A DNA stretch of 64,000 nt, from NCBI GenBank assembly GCA_903813345.2, contig CAIIXF020000002.1:13414150-13478149 (forward strand). Reading direction: 5' to 3'. How positions within the stretch are numbered: position 1 is the stretch's first letter; each line of letters begins with the position of its first letter. This stretch comes from Owenia fusiformis. Its lineage: Eukaryota; Annelida; Polychaeta; Sabellida; Oweniidae. A program made the translations under genes and the position numbers. Positions 35,173 to 46,689 of this stretch are shown here, piece after piece. The notes beneath the pieces were generated by a model, which ran no database searches, had not been told where the DNA came from, and worked only from the letters and a program-made list of their open reading frames with translations.

Positions 35173-36189
35173 GTAAAGTATACTAGATATAGTAGTTGGC
35201 ATTTAGACCATTACGATTTGCAGTGACCCAATCACTCTTTCTTAGCAAGCAATTTATTTAACGGTACCAAAACAGAATTAAATTCCATTAGTGATATTAT
35301 TCTAAATCAGGTTATGACAGTTGATCTTATAAAATCGGTCTAATCGACCTTTATTAAATTATAGTGTTTTCTTATAATACTCGTATTTATCAACATTTAG
35401 CGAATTGATAAAAAGTTAACTTTTTATACTCGCTGAGTTTTGTCTCCAACGATCAAATCTATACCTAACTACTGGCTTAGATTCAGAGAGTATCTCCACT
35501 GCGATCTCAGATGTCACTTTTAGCAAAGCATATAGCAGATTATTAACTTTTTACACATCAGAATGTGAGAATTGTGCTGAAGCACCTAATTAAGAGGACG
35601 TGCCTAGCTCGACATTCTGATTGTCTCTAGTGACGCTCATGTCACGTTAAAAACCACCTGTGTACATAGAATAATATTAGTTTCAAGCTAAAGTAGCTCT
35701 AATCACCAGTGGGGACAACTTGAGTGCTTTCTACATCAGCCCGTAAAACGCGAGCAATAATTCAACCATCAAATCTAGAATCTAAGCTGATTTTTAATTA
35801 ATCAATGTTAGCCCTCTTGAGTAGAGGAGCTGCATTGTCCTAATTACAGAATTTCAATAACTAATTAAATAGAGAAAAGCCCAATGGTCGTGCATTAAAT
35901 GGATACAACATCCATATTGTCAGTTTTAGGTAAAAAAACGGTAAAAAACCGTTGTTACAATACTGCGTTGAAAAAAGATTTGAAAAGTCAATAGTTTTTT
36001 TTCAATGAAATGTATAACACTGGAAGATTTAGATATCAATGCCAATCGGTTATTTCTTTTACATATGTTAAATGTATAATTTGTAACTGTTTAATTACAG
36101 ACGCATATAAACAATGTATAAATAAACATACATAGATAGGTTACCAATATAATCTTAAATTCTTATCAATTCTCTCAAGTACTACAGTA

Positions 36190-36780
36190 CGTGTATACTG
36201 TGGACTGTCCTAGTATGAGTTACAAAATCGGTTCCGTTTTCATAACAAAATGGCGTAGCCGTTGGGAGGGTAAGTTGATGTGAATTTTTCTTTTTCGATG
36301 ATATAGGCTGAATCATCACTACCTATTTGGCACAAACTTGAATCAGGGTCTTATGCTTCAGAAAATCGAAGCTTTTGCGAACGAATTATTTCTAAGGAGG
36401 ATTGGCTCCCCCGGACGAAACCCGATATTTTCCAATAGTGAAAATGTCAGAATGTCGTTATTTTCTGGGATTGTAACTGACTATAAATTCATAATCAACA
36501 GTTCAAAAGATTCGAATCAATATTTGGATTTTATTGTTGAACACAAAATAAGAAGATGTTCCCCATCACTCTCAAATACACTTAAGTGTTTATAAACAAT
36601 ATTTAAGTGAAGATACTAGAACGGTCATGATCACCTTGAGATCCAATGGAAGTAAATGGGGGAGGGGGCGAAAATCTATATCGCGATCGATAGGACGGTC
36701 AAAATTAAAAACGGCTTTGCCATTTTGTTACGAAAACGGATCCGTTATCGTAACTCACTTTCCACAGTGAGTATACTACT
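36190..36780. mobile_element. intronic MITE with imperfect TIRs, ~590 bp
   Basis: GTATACTGTGG..GAGTTAC..CCGTTTTCATAACAAAATGG at the left is matched in reverse by CCATTTTGTTACGAAAACGG..GTAACTC..CCACAGTGAGTATAC at the right, about 85 bp with gaps. No transposase; the insertion-site duplication is unclear. Confidence 0.6.
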
Positions 36781-37390
36781 GATCTTCTCCCAACAATATG
36801 CAACAACAATGGGTGTCAGCACTAGCGCAAAATGTCACTGCCTTGAGATTATACCTTGTATTTATTTCATTGAACAGGTGTCAAATCAATCCTCAATGTG
36901 CTTAAGATATAAAAAGAAATATGTATAAATATGTAACTTAGCTATAGCATATTGTCCTATAATCATGATCGCTATTCATTCATGTGTTTACAACTGGAAG
37001 CATATTTTAGTGAATTGCCATTGAGCTTTGGTACTTGACATTATAAGATGTTTGGACTGCGTGCTTTATCAAAGGCCCCTCACTTGCTAACACGCAAGGC
37101 ACAATGAAATACATTTAATACGATAAAAAATAACATTTTACTGTGTTTACCATCTATTGATAAATCAGATAAGGGTGGGATAAGATTTCGCGAAAGCATG
37201 AAGGTATTATACTACCGTTTCACAATGCTTTATATACCAGATGTCCTGGTTATTACAAACCATTGGCTTTATTTGGAAAAAAAAACTAAATATGAAGTTA
37301 AATCTAGTGTTGGAGAATATTAATTGTGAATATGCTATTGTTTGTGCTGTGGTGATTTTCTTGTTCATCGCGATTATTAAAGGGACTGTA

Positions 37391-38686
37391 TTGCCTAGTA
37401 GCTATGTGTGAATATATAATATATCAAATATTGCCTAGTGGCTATGAGTGAACATATAATATATCAAATATTGCCTAGTAGCTATGTGTGAATATATAAT
37501 ATATCAAATATTGCCTAGTAGCTATGTGTGAACATATAATATATCAAATATTGCCTAGTAGCTATGTGTGAATATATAATATATCAAATATTGCCTAGTA
37601 GCTATGTTTGAATATATAATATATCAAATATTGCCTATACTAGTAGCTATGTGTGAACATATAATATATCAAATATTGCCTAGTAGCTATGTGTGAATAT
37701 ATAATATATCAAATATTGCCTAGTAGCTATGTGTGAACATATAATATATCAAATATTGCCTAGTAGCTATGTGTGAATATATAATATATCAAATATTGCC
37801 TAGTAGCTATGTGTGAATATATAATATATCAAATATTGCCTAGTAGCTATGTGTGAATATATAATATATCAAATATTGCCTAGTAGCTATGTGTGAATAT
37901 ATAATATATCAAATATTGCCTAGTAGCTATGTGTGAATATATAATATATCAAATATTGCCTAGTAGCTATGTGTGAATATATAATATATCAAATATTGCC
38001 TAGTAGCTATGTGTGAATATATAATATATCAAATATTGCCTAGTAGCTATGTGTGAATATATAATATATCAAATATTGCCTAGTAGCTATGTTTGAATAT
38101 ATAATATATCAAATATTGCCTAGTAGCTATGTGTGAATATATAATATATCAAATATTGCCTAGTAGCTATGTGTGAATATATAATATATCAAATATTGCC
38201 TAGTAGCTATGTGTGAATATATAATATATCAAATATTGCCTAGTAGCTATGTGTGAATATATAATATATCAAATATTGCCTAGTGGCTATGTGTGAACAT
38301 ATAATATATCAAATATTGCCTAGTAGCTATGTGTGAGCATATATTATATCAAATATTGCCTAAAGTAGCTATGTGTGAATATATAATATATCAAATATTG
38401 CCTAGTAGCTATTTGTGAATATATAATATATCAAATATTGCCTATACTAGTAGCTATGTGTGAACATATAATATATCAAATATTGCCTAGTAGCTATGTG
38501 TGAATATATAATATATCAAATATTGCCTAGTGGCTATGTGTGAACATATAATATATCAAATATTGCCTAGTAGCTATTTGTGAATATATAATATATCAAA
38601 TATTGCCTATACTAGTAGCTATGTGTGAACATATAATATATCAAATATTGCCTGCTATGTGTGAATATATAATATATCAAATATTG
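37391..38686. repeat. 40-bp minisatellite, ~32 copies
   Basis: The unit is TTGCCTAGTAGCTATGTGTG followed by AATATATAATATATCAAATA. The central copies (about 37790-38280) are almost identical. Edge copies carry recurrent variants: TGTGAAC for TGTGAAT, TAGTGGC for TAGTAGC, GTTTG for GTGTG, and a 4-bp TACT insertion (CCTATACTAGTAGC) in several units. The array lies wholly within the olfactomedin intron. Copy number is probably polymorphic. Confidence 0.95.
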
Positions 38687-39354
38687 ACTCAGAGAGTGTT
38701 GAGATGCAGGATGCTACCTTATGATTTGCATTTCTTCCATGCACTCGAGATGACAATTTAAGAACTAACTTTATAAATACATCTTATTTAAAAATCAGTG
38801 CTAAATATTGTATGTGGTATCCTTGCTATATGTATCCGATATGCATGTCAAGTTATTATGCTTTCTAGGCTATCGCTAAATATTGTAGAGTGCAGGCTTA
38901 ATTCTAAGCAGAAGAAATTCTAATTGAAGACAGATGTATTTTTACATATTGAACAGACAGTAGAGGTAACATTTGGCGCAGTGGTGATCAAAATGCGACA
39001 CATCGTTTCTAACTTGTTTTATTAAACATTAAGATTGCCTAGAAAGCAATAAATCTCGTTCACACTGTGCGATATGGTAATGCCGGCCATTATTCTGCAA
39101 ATCCTACTTAATCAGCAGATAGATTAGAATAAATAACGTTTCTTTAACTAAGAAATTATCGCCCAGCTCTTCTTCATGTTATTTTTCAACTGCTCCAAGA
39201 CCTGAATACAGAGGCAGTAATATCGTCGAAGGCCTATTTCAAATATGTTATTTTCAGATTTTTCATCACCAACAGGCAACAAGAAGTGTTTTTGTGTCCG
39301 CCAATCGGCGTCTCTAACAAATTGTTGAGCTTTTGTAATTGCAACTTGCTGGTG

Positions 39355-40447
39355 AAACGTCAATGTGCAGTATGGCAAGTGATTTTAGACAGTCATATCT
39401 TTCACCATTAGTACTTTCTGGGTATAAATACAGTGGTTTTTATTAAAAACAATATGTTTTCTTTAAAGTGAAGTCCCCATGATAGTAAAATATCAATCCA
39501 ACTCTCTGAAAAATTATGGATTAGGACCCCACCTTGTCACTCTTTTAAAAATGTTTTGCTTATTTTCTAAAAAGTGGATCTTGTTTTTCTCAATTTAAAT
39601 ATATCAAAAAGTTTCTTATACACTATTTTAATAACTTCTGAAAATGGGATTAGTATTAAAATGCGCTAAAGTTAAAGGCAGAATCAGATCTATGGGGGTG
39701 AAAAAATTACAAGCAATGTGTACAATTGACCTACCATTTCTATTCTTTACAATTTCAAATACAATATCTCCCAAAAGATTAACGCTATGTTATAAATTGG
39801 TAAAGTTATAATGGATTCAAAGTGCAAAAATGAGTGAAAATGTTTAAATTCTCCCAAATAATAAGAATGGTAACCATTCTTATAGAAAAATAATACATTA
39901 TTGTGAATATCTTTAGTTGTCCTGAAATAAAATATGCAGGAATTGATGATTTTAAAAAAATAGACATGAAAAGGAATGACATGAGCCAGAAATATTCTAA
40001 AATTGAACCAATTTTTTGTTGGGCTGCTCGCTAGATCTGATTCGACTCTCTTTAAAAAACAAATATCCCATGTTATTTTCCCGTAGGGAAAACTCATGCT
40101 ATCCATTGTTTTCAGCATGATTTTGGTCATCGAAAATTGATATCTTCAAAAGTAGACTTTCAATACGATTCTAATTTTGAAGATGTTTTAGTCCCCTTGT
40201 TAAATAATCTTTTCATGCAATAAAAATCAGAAAAAGAAGATCCTCCTTTGAGTAAAAAAAATGTTGACGTGGGGTCCCTATTTATAATTTTTCAAACAGT
40301 TCGATTGATATTTTTATCATCATGCGGAATTCACTTGAAAGAAAACATATTGTTTTAACAAAAACCACTAGTTATGTATTTATGCCCATAAATTTATTAT
40401 GATGAAAGATATGACCGTGTAAAATCACTTGCCATACTGCACATGGA
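39355..40447. repeat. 1.1-kb intronic foldback
   Basis: Arms of at least 180 bp begin GTGCAGTATGGCAAGTGATT at 39366 and its reverse complement at about 40439. Inner segments also match (CAATATGTTTTCTTT, GGATTAGGACCCCAC against GGGACCCCACGTC, GAATCAGATCTA). Arm identity is about 75-80% by eye, so it is old. The 127-codon minus-strand frame inside shows no domain. Confidence 0.65.
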
Positions 40448-40827
40448 CCTTTTATTAGGTTATTGAGTTATTTTTCAATGAGATAGAAACTATGGCTTGT
40501 GGTCTCTTTGTGATATCGTGCTGTTTACCCATTTGTGATTTAGATCTCATTCAGTTTCCGGCGGCTGATGGAGATATTGATGTCCAATCGAGGAAGTGAT
40601 TGTAATTTGATATCCCTAAAATCATACGATATTCTCTTTCAGTAAGTCTCTCACTTACATATATGTTATAACATTCCGAAGTCAGACCAAGAAACATGAT
40701 AGCCACGGTGATATCAGTGATCACGATGTGATGGACGTTTTTGTTTTAATAGACCGTAGTCCGAAGATTTTAACAATCACGTTTTTGGTGTTGGCACTCC
40801 CAAAAAATACAGAAATCTCTATTGTAG

Positions 40828-41025
40828 CCTCTATGTGCACACTGACCAGAGTAAAAATGAAAAAATGCTTACAAGAACACAAGGAACAAGCGCATCAGAC
40901 GATTTTAAAGTCTATACTAACGAACACCATAATCAATGTATCGGACATTTTTCACACCAGAAAAACATTCTACTCCAGACCACAAAACCTCTCCGACATT
41001 CAGATTCAGGCAGTAAACAGGCTAG
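40828..41025 (+). CDS. possible 198-nt cassette exon of the olfactomedin gene
   Basis: Acceptor CTCTATTGTAG precedes 40828 and a GTATCA donor follows 41025. The block is 198 nt, begins with two bases completing a phase-1 codon and ends with one base, so it is phase 1-1. It could be included or skipped without disturbing the frame between exons 35172 and 41240. It would add 66 residues (ASMCTLTRVKMKKCLQ..). A second frame is also open here, which weakens the case. Transcript data would decide. Confidence 0.35.
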
Positions 41026-41239
41026 GTATCACAAGATGAAATGATATTTGACTTATTTCATCCGCAATACGGCTTTAGCTTTTCTTGTTGGTCGATAATT
41101 AGTTTTGATGTTACATGCAGAAGAATCAATAACTTCATTGATAGAAGAATTTAGATGCAGAGATGAGTCGAATATGAACCTTCTTGTTGTGATTTATGGA
41201 ACAAAATTTGCTAATTAGTCTGACTTGGTGTTATTTCAG

Positions 41240-42015
41240 AATGCCGTATAAAGACTATAAAAGAGGGCGTTGTTGTGAGGGTGTTCGCTCGATACATCAC
41301 AGGAGCATGGATGAAGGACCCAACGTCTCACCTGGACACAATCTGGGTGTTTATGGACAATGTAGAGGTGAATCGTCTCGTCGAGTATGCGGATGAAGCC
41401 GCTTTGAGGAAAGACAATCCTACTGAAACATATCGTCTTCCACGCGCATGCGCTGGAACTGGCCATGTTGTATACCGGGGCTCCCTGTACTGTAATATTC
41501 ACGGCACCAACCAGATCATGAAATACAGCTTCAACACTCACACTATCCTAGCTCGGGGCATGGGACAGGCTGGTTTTAACAATACCTTCCCATATTCCTC
41601 TGGAGGTTCAACCGATATTGATTTTGCAATCGACGAGAAAGGCCTCTGGGTGACATACTCCACCAAGGCGGCGAAGGGTGGCATTGTCATCAGTAAAGTG
41701 AATCCCAATACATTAGCATTGGAGCAAACATGGTACACAGACATTCCTAAACAGAAAGTTGCCGATACCTTCATGATATGTGGTGTTCTTTATGCAGTAG
41801 TCTACCACGATGACCGACCTAGTGAGATCGAATACATGTACAACACAAACACTAACTCTGTTGTCGCAAATAAAGCACTCTCCTTCGTAAGTTATCCAGA
41901 ATTCAACGTTATGTTGGATTACAATCCCCGAGAGCGACAACTATACGCATGGAGATTTGGTATGAGCTGGGATGGCCTACTTCTCCAGTATCCCATTACT
42001 TTCGAAGATGACTAG
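41240..42015 (+). CDS. olfactomedin-domain secreted protein, last coding exon (OLF domain)
   Basis: It follows acceptor GGTGTTATTTCAG; AA at 41240-41241 completes the split codon. It encodes 257 residues, the normal size of a whole olfactomedin domain, ending in TAG. Family hallmarks are present: the N-terminal cysteine (CRIKTIKEG), ITGAWMKDP, IWVFMDN, ACAGTGHVVYRGSLYCN, STDIDFAIDEKGLWVTYST, DTFMICGVLYAV and a closing YNPRERQLYAWRFG. The Asp-rich DIDFAIDE region matches the calcium-binding part of the OLF beta-propeller. The domain is intact, with no frameshift. With exon 33582-35172 it forms a signal peptide, coiled coil, acidic linker, OLF layout like amassins, noelins and gliomedin; I do not assign a subfamily. 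Confidence 0.93.
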
Positions 42016-42267
42016 ATACAATTTCAATTCAAGTATTGTTCCATTGATGATACGACCGGACACAGGCGTACACTCCCCACCCCTCAATAGCACGTGAAAC
42101 GTGTTGATTTTTTCTTAACGACATAGGTCGGACTTTAATGCTTGAAAATCGCTTAAAAATACAGGTCTTTAACACATGGTCCAAACGTGGAGTTGAGGTT
42201 GCCCAACAAATGAGGGAAGTGTATGCAGGTTTTTGACATTGGCATGCGACGTTTTTAGAATTGTAGT

Positions 42268-42273
42268 ATTAAA
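42268..42273 (+). terminator. polyadenylation signal candidate
   Basis: ATTAAA 253 bp after the olfactomedin stop. An AATAAA also occurs at 42596-42601, inside the downstream transposon relic. Either could serve. Confidence 0.3.
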
Positions 42274-42420
42274 GTGAGAATTTGTTACATAATAATGATA
42301 AAATAATGATGCAAACGCATGTGTTGCGCCGAGATTTGTTTGTTACAATGGATTTTTTCAAGTTAATTGTAAAACCAGATAACCAGAATATATTAATTTA
42401 TCCTTCGTAATAAGTACTAA

Positions 42421-44258
42421 TACGAGGGTATATCAGTCATAAAGTTCTCATAATATCTCTCTTATATTTTTATTTTACAATTTATTCTAAAGATTTTTTA
42501 ACAGAATGTGTAGTATGGAATGCTGTATTAATCTATCAAGAAATATTTGGTATAACAGAAATATTATTTAAGATATGGATGCCATAGTAACCGGAAATAA
42601 AGGCACCAGGGGCAAATAAAAAATCGTGCAAGAATAGTCCCAACTAACCATGTTTAAATACATATGAGCCTGGCCATAGGAAAACCGGTCTTATCACAAA
42701 AATTAAAATTGTGCTACAGAGCCAAAAATGTGCCCACGATTAAGAGGAAAATGTGCTAAATTCAGATCCGACTTTTTGGTCTATATATGCAAGGAAAAAT
42801 TGTTAGGACATAAGCCATGGCTCATTTGAAAGGTTTCTTTGTGCTTTTTAAGATCAACAAAAAATCAGAATATTGAAAAAATCTGTGACAAGACCCCTTT
42901 TCCTGTGGCCTGGCTCATATAATAAGTTACCAAATAAGCTATGAAACACATAAAATTGTTAAATGCCATGTGTTCCTGACTATTTTGAACAATTATAATG
43001 GTCATGTGAATTGTGTGATCTCATAATGGATGGTTGTAATGCCTTATTATGCACCATTCAAAAGTTTGCGTGAGACCCCCCCCCCCACGCGGGCATGGGT
43101 GGGGAATTTGTCAAAAAAAATTGGCCTGTCTAATTTCTTACCCTTGGGCAAAATAAATGTGTCAATTTCCCTACCCTTGGAGCAATAGATCTGGTCATAT
43201 ATTCGCAACCCCCGGGACCTTCCACCATTTGAAATCCATTTTTAAACATCCGATTTCCTTGTTAGTAGACTAATGCTCGTAAATGTTGAGGGATACACGT
43301 GCAGTACTTTGTTTATGTCAATATTTTAATTAGAGACACCATATATATGGTCATATGATTCTTCGCGGAAAGTCCACTGCACATGCTACAATTAATTTAT
43401 AAATGAAATATTCTCTTGCGATTTACAAATAACCAATAGAGAAGCAGGTTTTTTTAATGACGCAATTACCTGAGAAATTAAAAGCCAATGAGAATACAGT
43501 CCAATCTATGACGACGTTTTCGCAAATTGCCTGAACGTTTTGACAAAATGAGCCGAGAGGGACGTGGTTTTACTCTTGGTTTGTATCTGTTCAACAAAAG
43601 TGGAGAACATACCTGTATGAACGATCATTTTTTATGGAATGGGCGGGTTGATTGTTACGTTTGATGGGTACAAATCGGGAACAATTCCACATCGTAGTAA
43701 TTTGCGAAAGGTCTTGTAATTTATGCAATGACGTATTTTATTGGCTTTTTACTTTAATAGGTTGCCTCCCTCCGTTTTATTCATCTATATCAAATTAATT
43801 TAATTTAAATTCGTTCGAACGTGACTTTTTTCAAAAATTAATTTTAATTTAATTAATCATCTATATTAAATCAATTAAATTATGACGAGCTTTTAAATAT
43901 AAGTAGAACGCGGGAGGGCATTTTTCCGAAGGGGGGCGAAAACAAGCCTGACAAACCAATAATCAAGACACTGTTCAGTATTCTAAAAGTCCTCTCTTCG
44001 GCGGTTATTCTCGCTGATTCCACCCCTGAAACTATATCCAACGTGTAGATGAATTATTTTCTTCTGTTCCCGATATGAGCGATAATTAGTTCACTGAATA
44101 TACCGATCATTTGCACGAAACAGATTCAGTCAAAGAATATTTTTTGATAGATTAATACACAGTTCTATACTGCAGATTTGATGAAAATTCCATTGGAATA
44201 TATTGAAAAATAAAAAAATTAGATAGATATTATGAGAACTTTATGATATACCCTCGTA
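42421..44258. mobile_element. mariner-size element, decayed, with nested MITE
   Basis: TACGAGGGTATATC..ATAAAGTTCTCATAATATCT at the left is inverted as AGATAGATATTATGAGAACT..GATATACCCTCGTA at the right, with TA at both ends. The CGAGGG start and ATAAAGT words resemble mariner termini. Length is 1838 bp including a 257-bp nested MITE. No transposase frame survives. A small inverted pair (AAAAGCCAAT around 43485 and ATTGGCTTTT around 43740) lies inside. Confidence 0.65.
42663..42919. mobile_element. nested TA-flanked MITE, ~257 bp
   Basis: TGAGCCTGGCCATAGGAAAA at the left mirrors TTTTCCTGTGGCCTGGCTCA at the right. TIRs of about 35 bp run to CTTATCAC / GTGACAAG. TA on both sides. Confidence 0.75.
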
Positions 44259-45189
44259 TGTTTTACTTTCAAAAAGATAAACTTGAAATCTACCTCAAAT
44301 GGTGCTTGATACAATTCTCTTGTCATCGAGAGTTTGTAAGTACATATCTATGTTTATAAGAAAGAATTCCTTTAAAGAACTGACCGTAATCATAACAATT
44401 CCCGTAAAATTACTTTCACTTTTATTTTACGACATGTGTGTCGAGGAAAAGGACATCAAATTAAAGTAAAGATGAATATTAGTGATTGTAAAACAGTTTG
44501 TTTGGTTCAAACAAACATTGTCAACTTACTTTTTATTTATTCATTAAAGTACAATAAAATAAATTCAACCTGACAATATGATTTTGTGATATATGGTGCA
44601 ATGATTATATCGGTATTTGTCTTCGGGTAGGAGGAGTTTACATGTAACACATAGTGCGGTGATGCACCCTATTGTAATGCTGTAAGGAGGTGGCATAATC
44701 ACTGGCGGATCCAGAAGGTAACAAGGAGGGGGCACATTTCAAGTCAGGAAAAACATTTCCGCGCTTGCAAGGACATTTTTTGGCCCCCTAAAACCCCCAA
44801 ATTGGGCCCAAATTTCTGAAATTTAAGGCCAACTTTTTATAATTTGGTCTAAAAGAGTGATGCCCAAAAAGGCCAATTTTCTCGGCGCACCCAATGGTGC
44901 CGCATACCTGTACAGTCAGCTCCAGTAACTAAATCAACATTCGAAATTCGTATGTTCACCAATACTGATTTTGGTTTTAGTTTAATAATTTTTTTGCGTC
45001 TCACGCTAATAAGAATAAAAATTTCACAGTATAAAATCAAAACCTTTAGCCCAGCCGGCATTCGGCTTATGAGAGACTGAAATATAGTTAAATACTTGTT
45101 ATTTAAAGTTGTAAAATCTAAGATTAATCAATAAAATACTTTTTGCGATTTAAAAGCCTATTGTTTACAACCTTATATAGCTTATGTTC
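44259..45189. other. gene-free stretch
   Basis: A hAT-like CACTGGCGGATCCAG end at 44700-44714 is the only recognisable motif. Confidence 0.5.
44700..44714 (+). mobile_element. hAT-like terminus variant
   Basis: CACTGGCGGATCCAG followed by a G-rich AAGGAGGGGGCAC. No partner end was found. Confidence 0.3.
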
Positions 45190-45788
45190 GTGTGAGGTTT
45201 TCATTTGTCATGAGACTACAGTGTTTAGACAAACTAGATAGTTGGTCAAAGTTAATTATGTGTAATCTGGCTTTCTCAAATAAGTTAAAGTTTGATGAAG
45301 TGAACAGTCCACGAGAAGGTGTATCTCGTCCTCGACGATGTCACGCTCACACATACATGTTCGTTCGTTACCAGTGTATCTACCAGTTTCAGATCTCAGT
45401 GGCAGTGTACCCGTTCTGAGTTTAGCTAGATTGGAGCGTTCATATCTATTAAGGCTAATGCGAAGATAGTGTTCGGGTTCTGTTTTGTGGATCTTGTAGA
45501 GTCGATATGTCCTAAGTTTATTTCCGTTTTCCTGGTTCCTAGAGTCGTTTCATATGGAGTTGTGCCAAACTATATTCTGCTTTGTTTTGTATTTTAACTG
45601 CTGGCGATCCTGAGGTGACGTTTGCACTCCATGTGCCGGCAGCGTATAACGGAATTGGGTCGACCATCGAGTCGCAATGCTGGAAATACACAATTGTAGT
45701 TCATTTCTTCTTTAAGACGGAATTTTGTCATAATTGCTCCTAGGGCATGCGTGGCTGATTTGGCAAGGATGGATACCGATTTAGACAT
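45190..45788 (-). pseudogene. LINE, 3' portion, separated from 48935-49470 by an insertion
   Basis: On the minus strand it continues the reverse transcriptase C-terminus: MSKSVSILAKSATHALGAI, EEMNYN, then in another frame VDPIPLYAAGTWSAN. Further on come RYERSNLAKLRTGTLPLRSE and IVEDEIHLLVDCSLH, the same C-terminal motifs as the LINE at 30545. Several frameshifts show it is dead. The 5' part lies beyond the element at 45789-48934. Confidence 0.8.
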
Positions 45789-46098
45789 CCCTGGGTATAG
45801 TCTGTCACGTGACTTCATGGATGACGTGTGCGCGAGTGATTCGCATTTTCTTTCGCTTGGGGTTTGTAATCACACCTTTTACATGTTTTAAGATTTTGTA
45901 TCTCTTTGAAACTTGTCCCGTACCATCAATGTCTAAAGACGATCTCATTCACCAAATATCTCATCCAAGCGTGTCCCGGTTAAACAGAAATTCGCACTTT
46001 TGTGTCTCGCAAAATGACGTGTGCGCGAGTAAATCGAATTTTACGAAGGATGGGTGCGCGAGTCTAACATATTTATATTCATTTTAAACAATTCTGCA
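45789..46098 (+). repeat. left terminal inverted repeat of the zinc-finger element
   Basis: Contains three TGCGCGAGT motifs (45829, 46022, 46055), two of them within GACGTGTGCGCGAGT. Such subterminal repeats are typical transposase-binding arrays. The 92-codon open frame across it is also present in the right TIR and is not treated as a gene. Confidence 0.8.
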
Positions 46099-46518
46099 TT
46101 TGTTACACGTCTTGCACCTGAACGCTTCCGTCAATCCACATCCTGACGCATGGCGTCGAAGACTTTTGAGATGTTGGAATGTTTTTTGACAGTTATCACA
46201 TGTATATGGAAGTCGCTGTCCATGGCTAATCATATGATCATTAAGATCCTCGATTCTCCTAAATGACATATCGCATTGAGAACATTGTTTTACATCAATA
46301 CCATGTTTGCTTGCGCGGTGATATCTTAAGCCTGATTGGCTTTTGTATTCTGCACCACATATATCACATAAGTATTCTTGAGGAGTTCTGTCTTGTGGTT
46401 TCTTAATTGGCGTCGATGTAAGAACAACTTCATGGCTCACATTAAATGAGTCATCGAAAAATGAGCCATCTAGACTTCTGACAGTAGTTTCTAAACCACT
46501 CGTGCTTGGGCTATCCAT
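46084..46518 (-). CDS. C2H2 zinc-finger protein fragment inside the TIR element
   Basis: 144 residues starting MDSPSTSGLETTVRSLDG. After an acidic/Ser-rich N-terminus (~1-48) come three complete C2H2 fingers: YLCDICGAEY..GLRYHRASKHG (~49-73), KQCSQCDMSF..LNDHMISHG (~77-100) and YTCDNCQKTF..LRRHASGCG (~105-128; last ligand Cys, so C2HC). A fourth finger starts FRCKTCNKC and then ends at a stop contributed by the inner edge of the left TIR. Just upstream, TTAGTTTCAG at about 46536-46527 resembles an acceptor in the 5' leader. It probably bound DNA or RNA. The abrupt end inside a TIR suggests a captured host gene piece; alternatively it is the element's own DNA-binding protein. Confidence 0.75.
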   Translation of the reverse strand: MDSPSTSGLETTVRSLDGSFFDDSFNVSHEVVLTSTPIKKPQDRTPQEYLCDICGAEYKSQSGLRYHRASKHGIDVKQCSQCDMSFRRIEDLNDHMISHGQRLPYTCDNCQKTFQHLKSLRRHASGCGLTEAFRCKTCNKCRIV

Positions 46519-46689
46519 ATTAAATACCTGAAACTAATAATAACAAGTGAAATGTATAAACAGTTACAAAAACAATTTCCTTATGAGTCGTTTCATGAAA
46601 TTGTTCTAGAATTGTAATAAATACTACGAGGCATTAACATGACAAAATGTCACTACCTAGTTGCTCACAATATTATGAGTTCAAACTTA

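Larger units (their letters stand above)
35173..41239 (+). other. 6.07-kb intron of the olfactomedin gene
   Basis: Bounded by GTAAAG at 35173 and TTATTTCAG at 41231-41239. It contains a TIR element (36190-36780), a 40-bp minisatellite (37391-38686), a foldback (39355-40447) and a possible cassette exon (40828-41025). Remaining parts, 35173-36189, 36781-37390 and 38687-39354, show nothing recognisable. Confidence 0.8.

Noticed and set aside
37391-38686. Regular 40-bp repeats as a CRISPR array
   Set aside because: Units are contiguous with no unique spacers, no cas genes are present, and the locus is an intron of an animal gene.
39747-40130. 127-codon minus-strand frame
   Set aside because: Lies inside the intronic foldback, AT-rich codons, no domain.
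41196-41396. Alternative plus-strand frame across the OLF exon start
   Set aside because: Out of phase with the complete OLF domain frame, which matches the upstream exon phase.
45809-46087. 92-codon plus-strand frame at the left TIR
   Set aside because: It is TIR sequence; the inverted copy at 48623-48934 reads the same way fused to LINE sequence.
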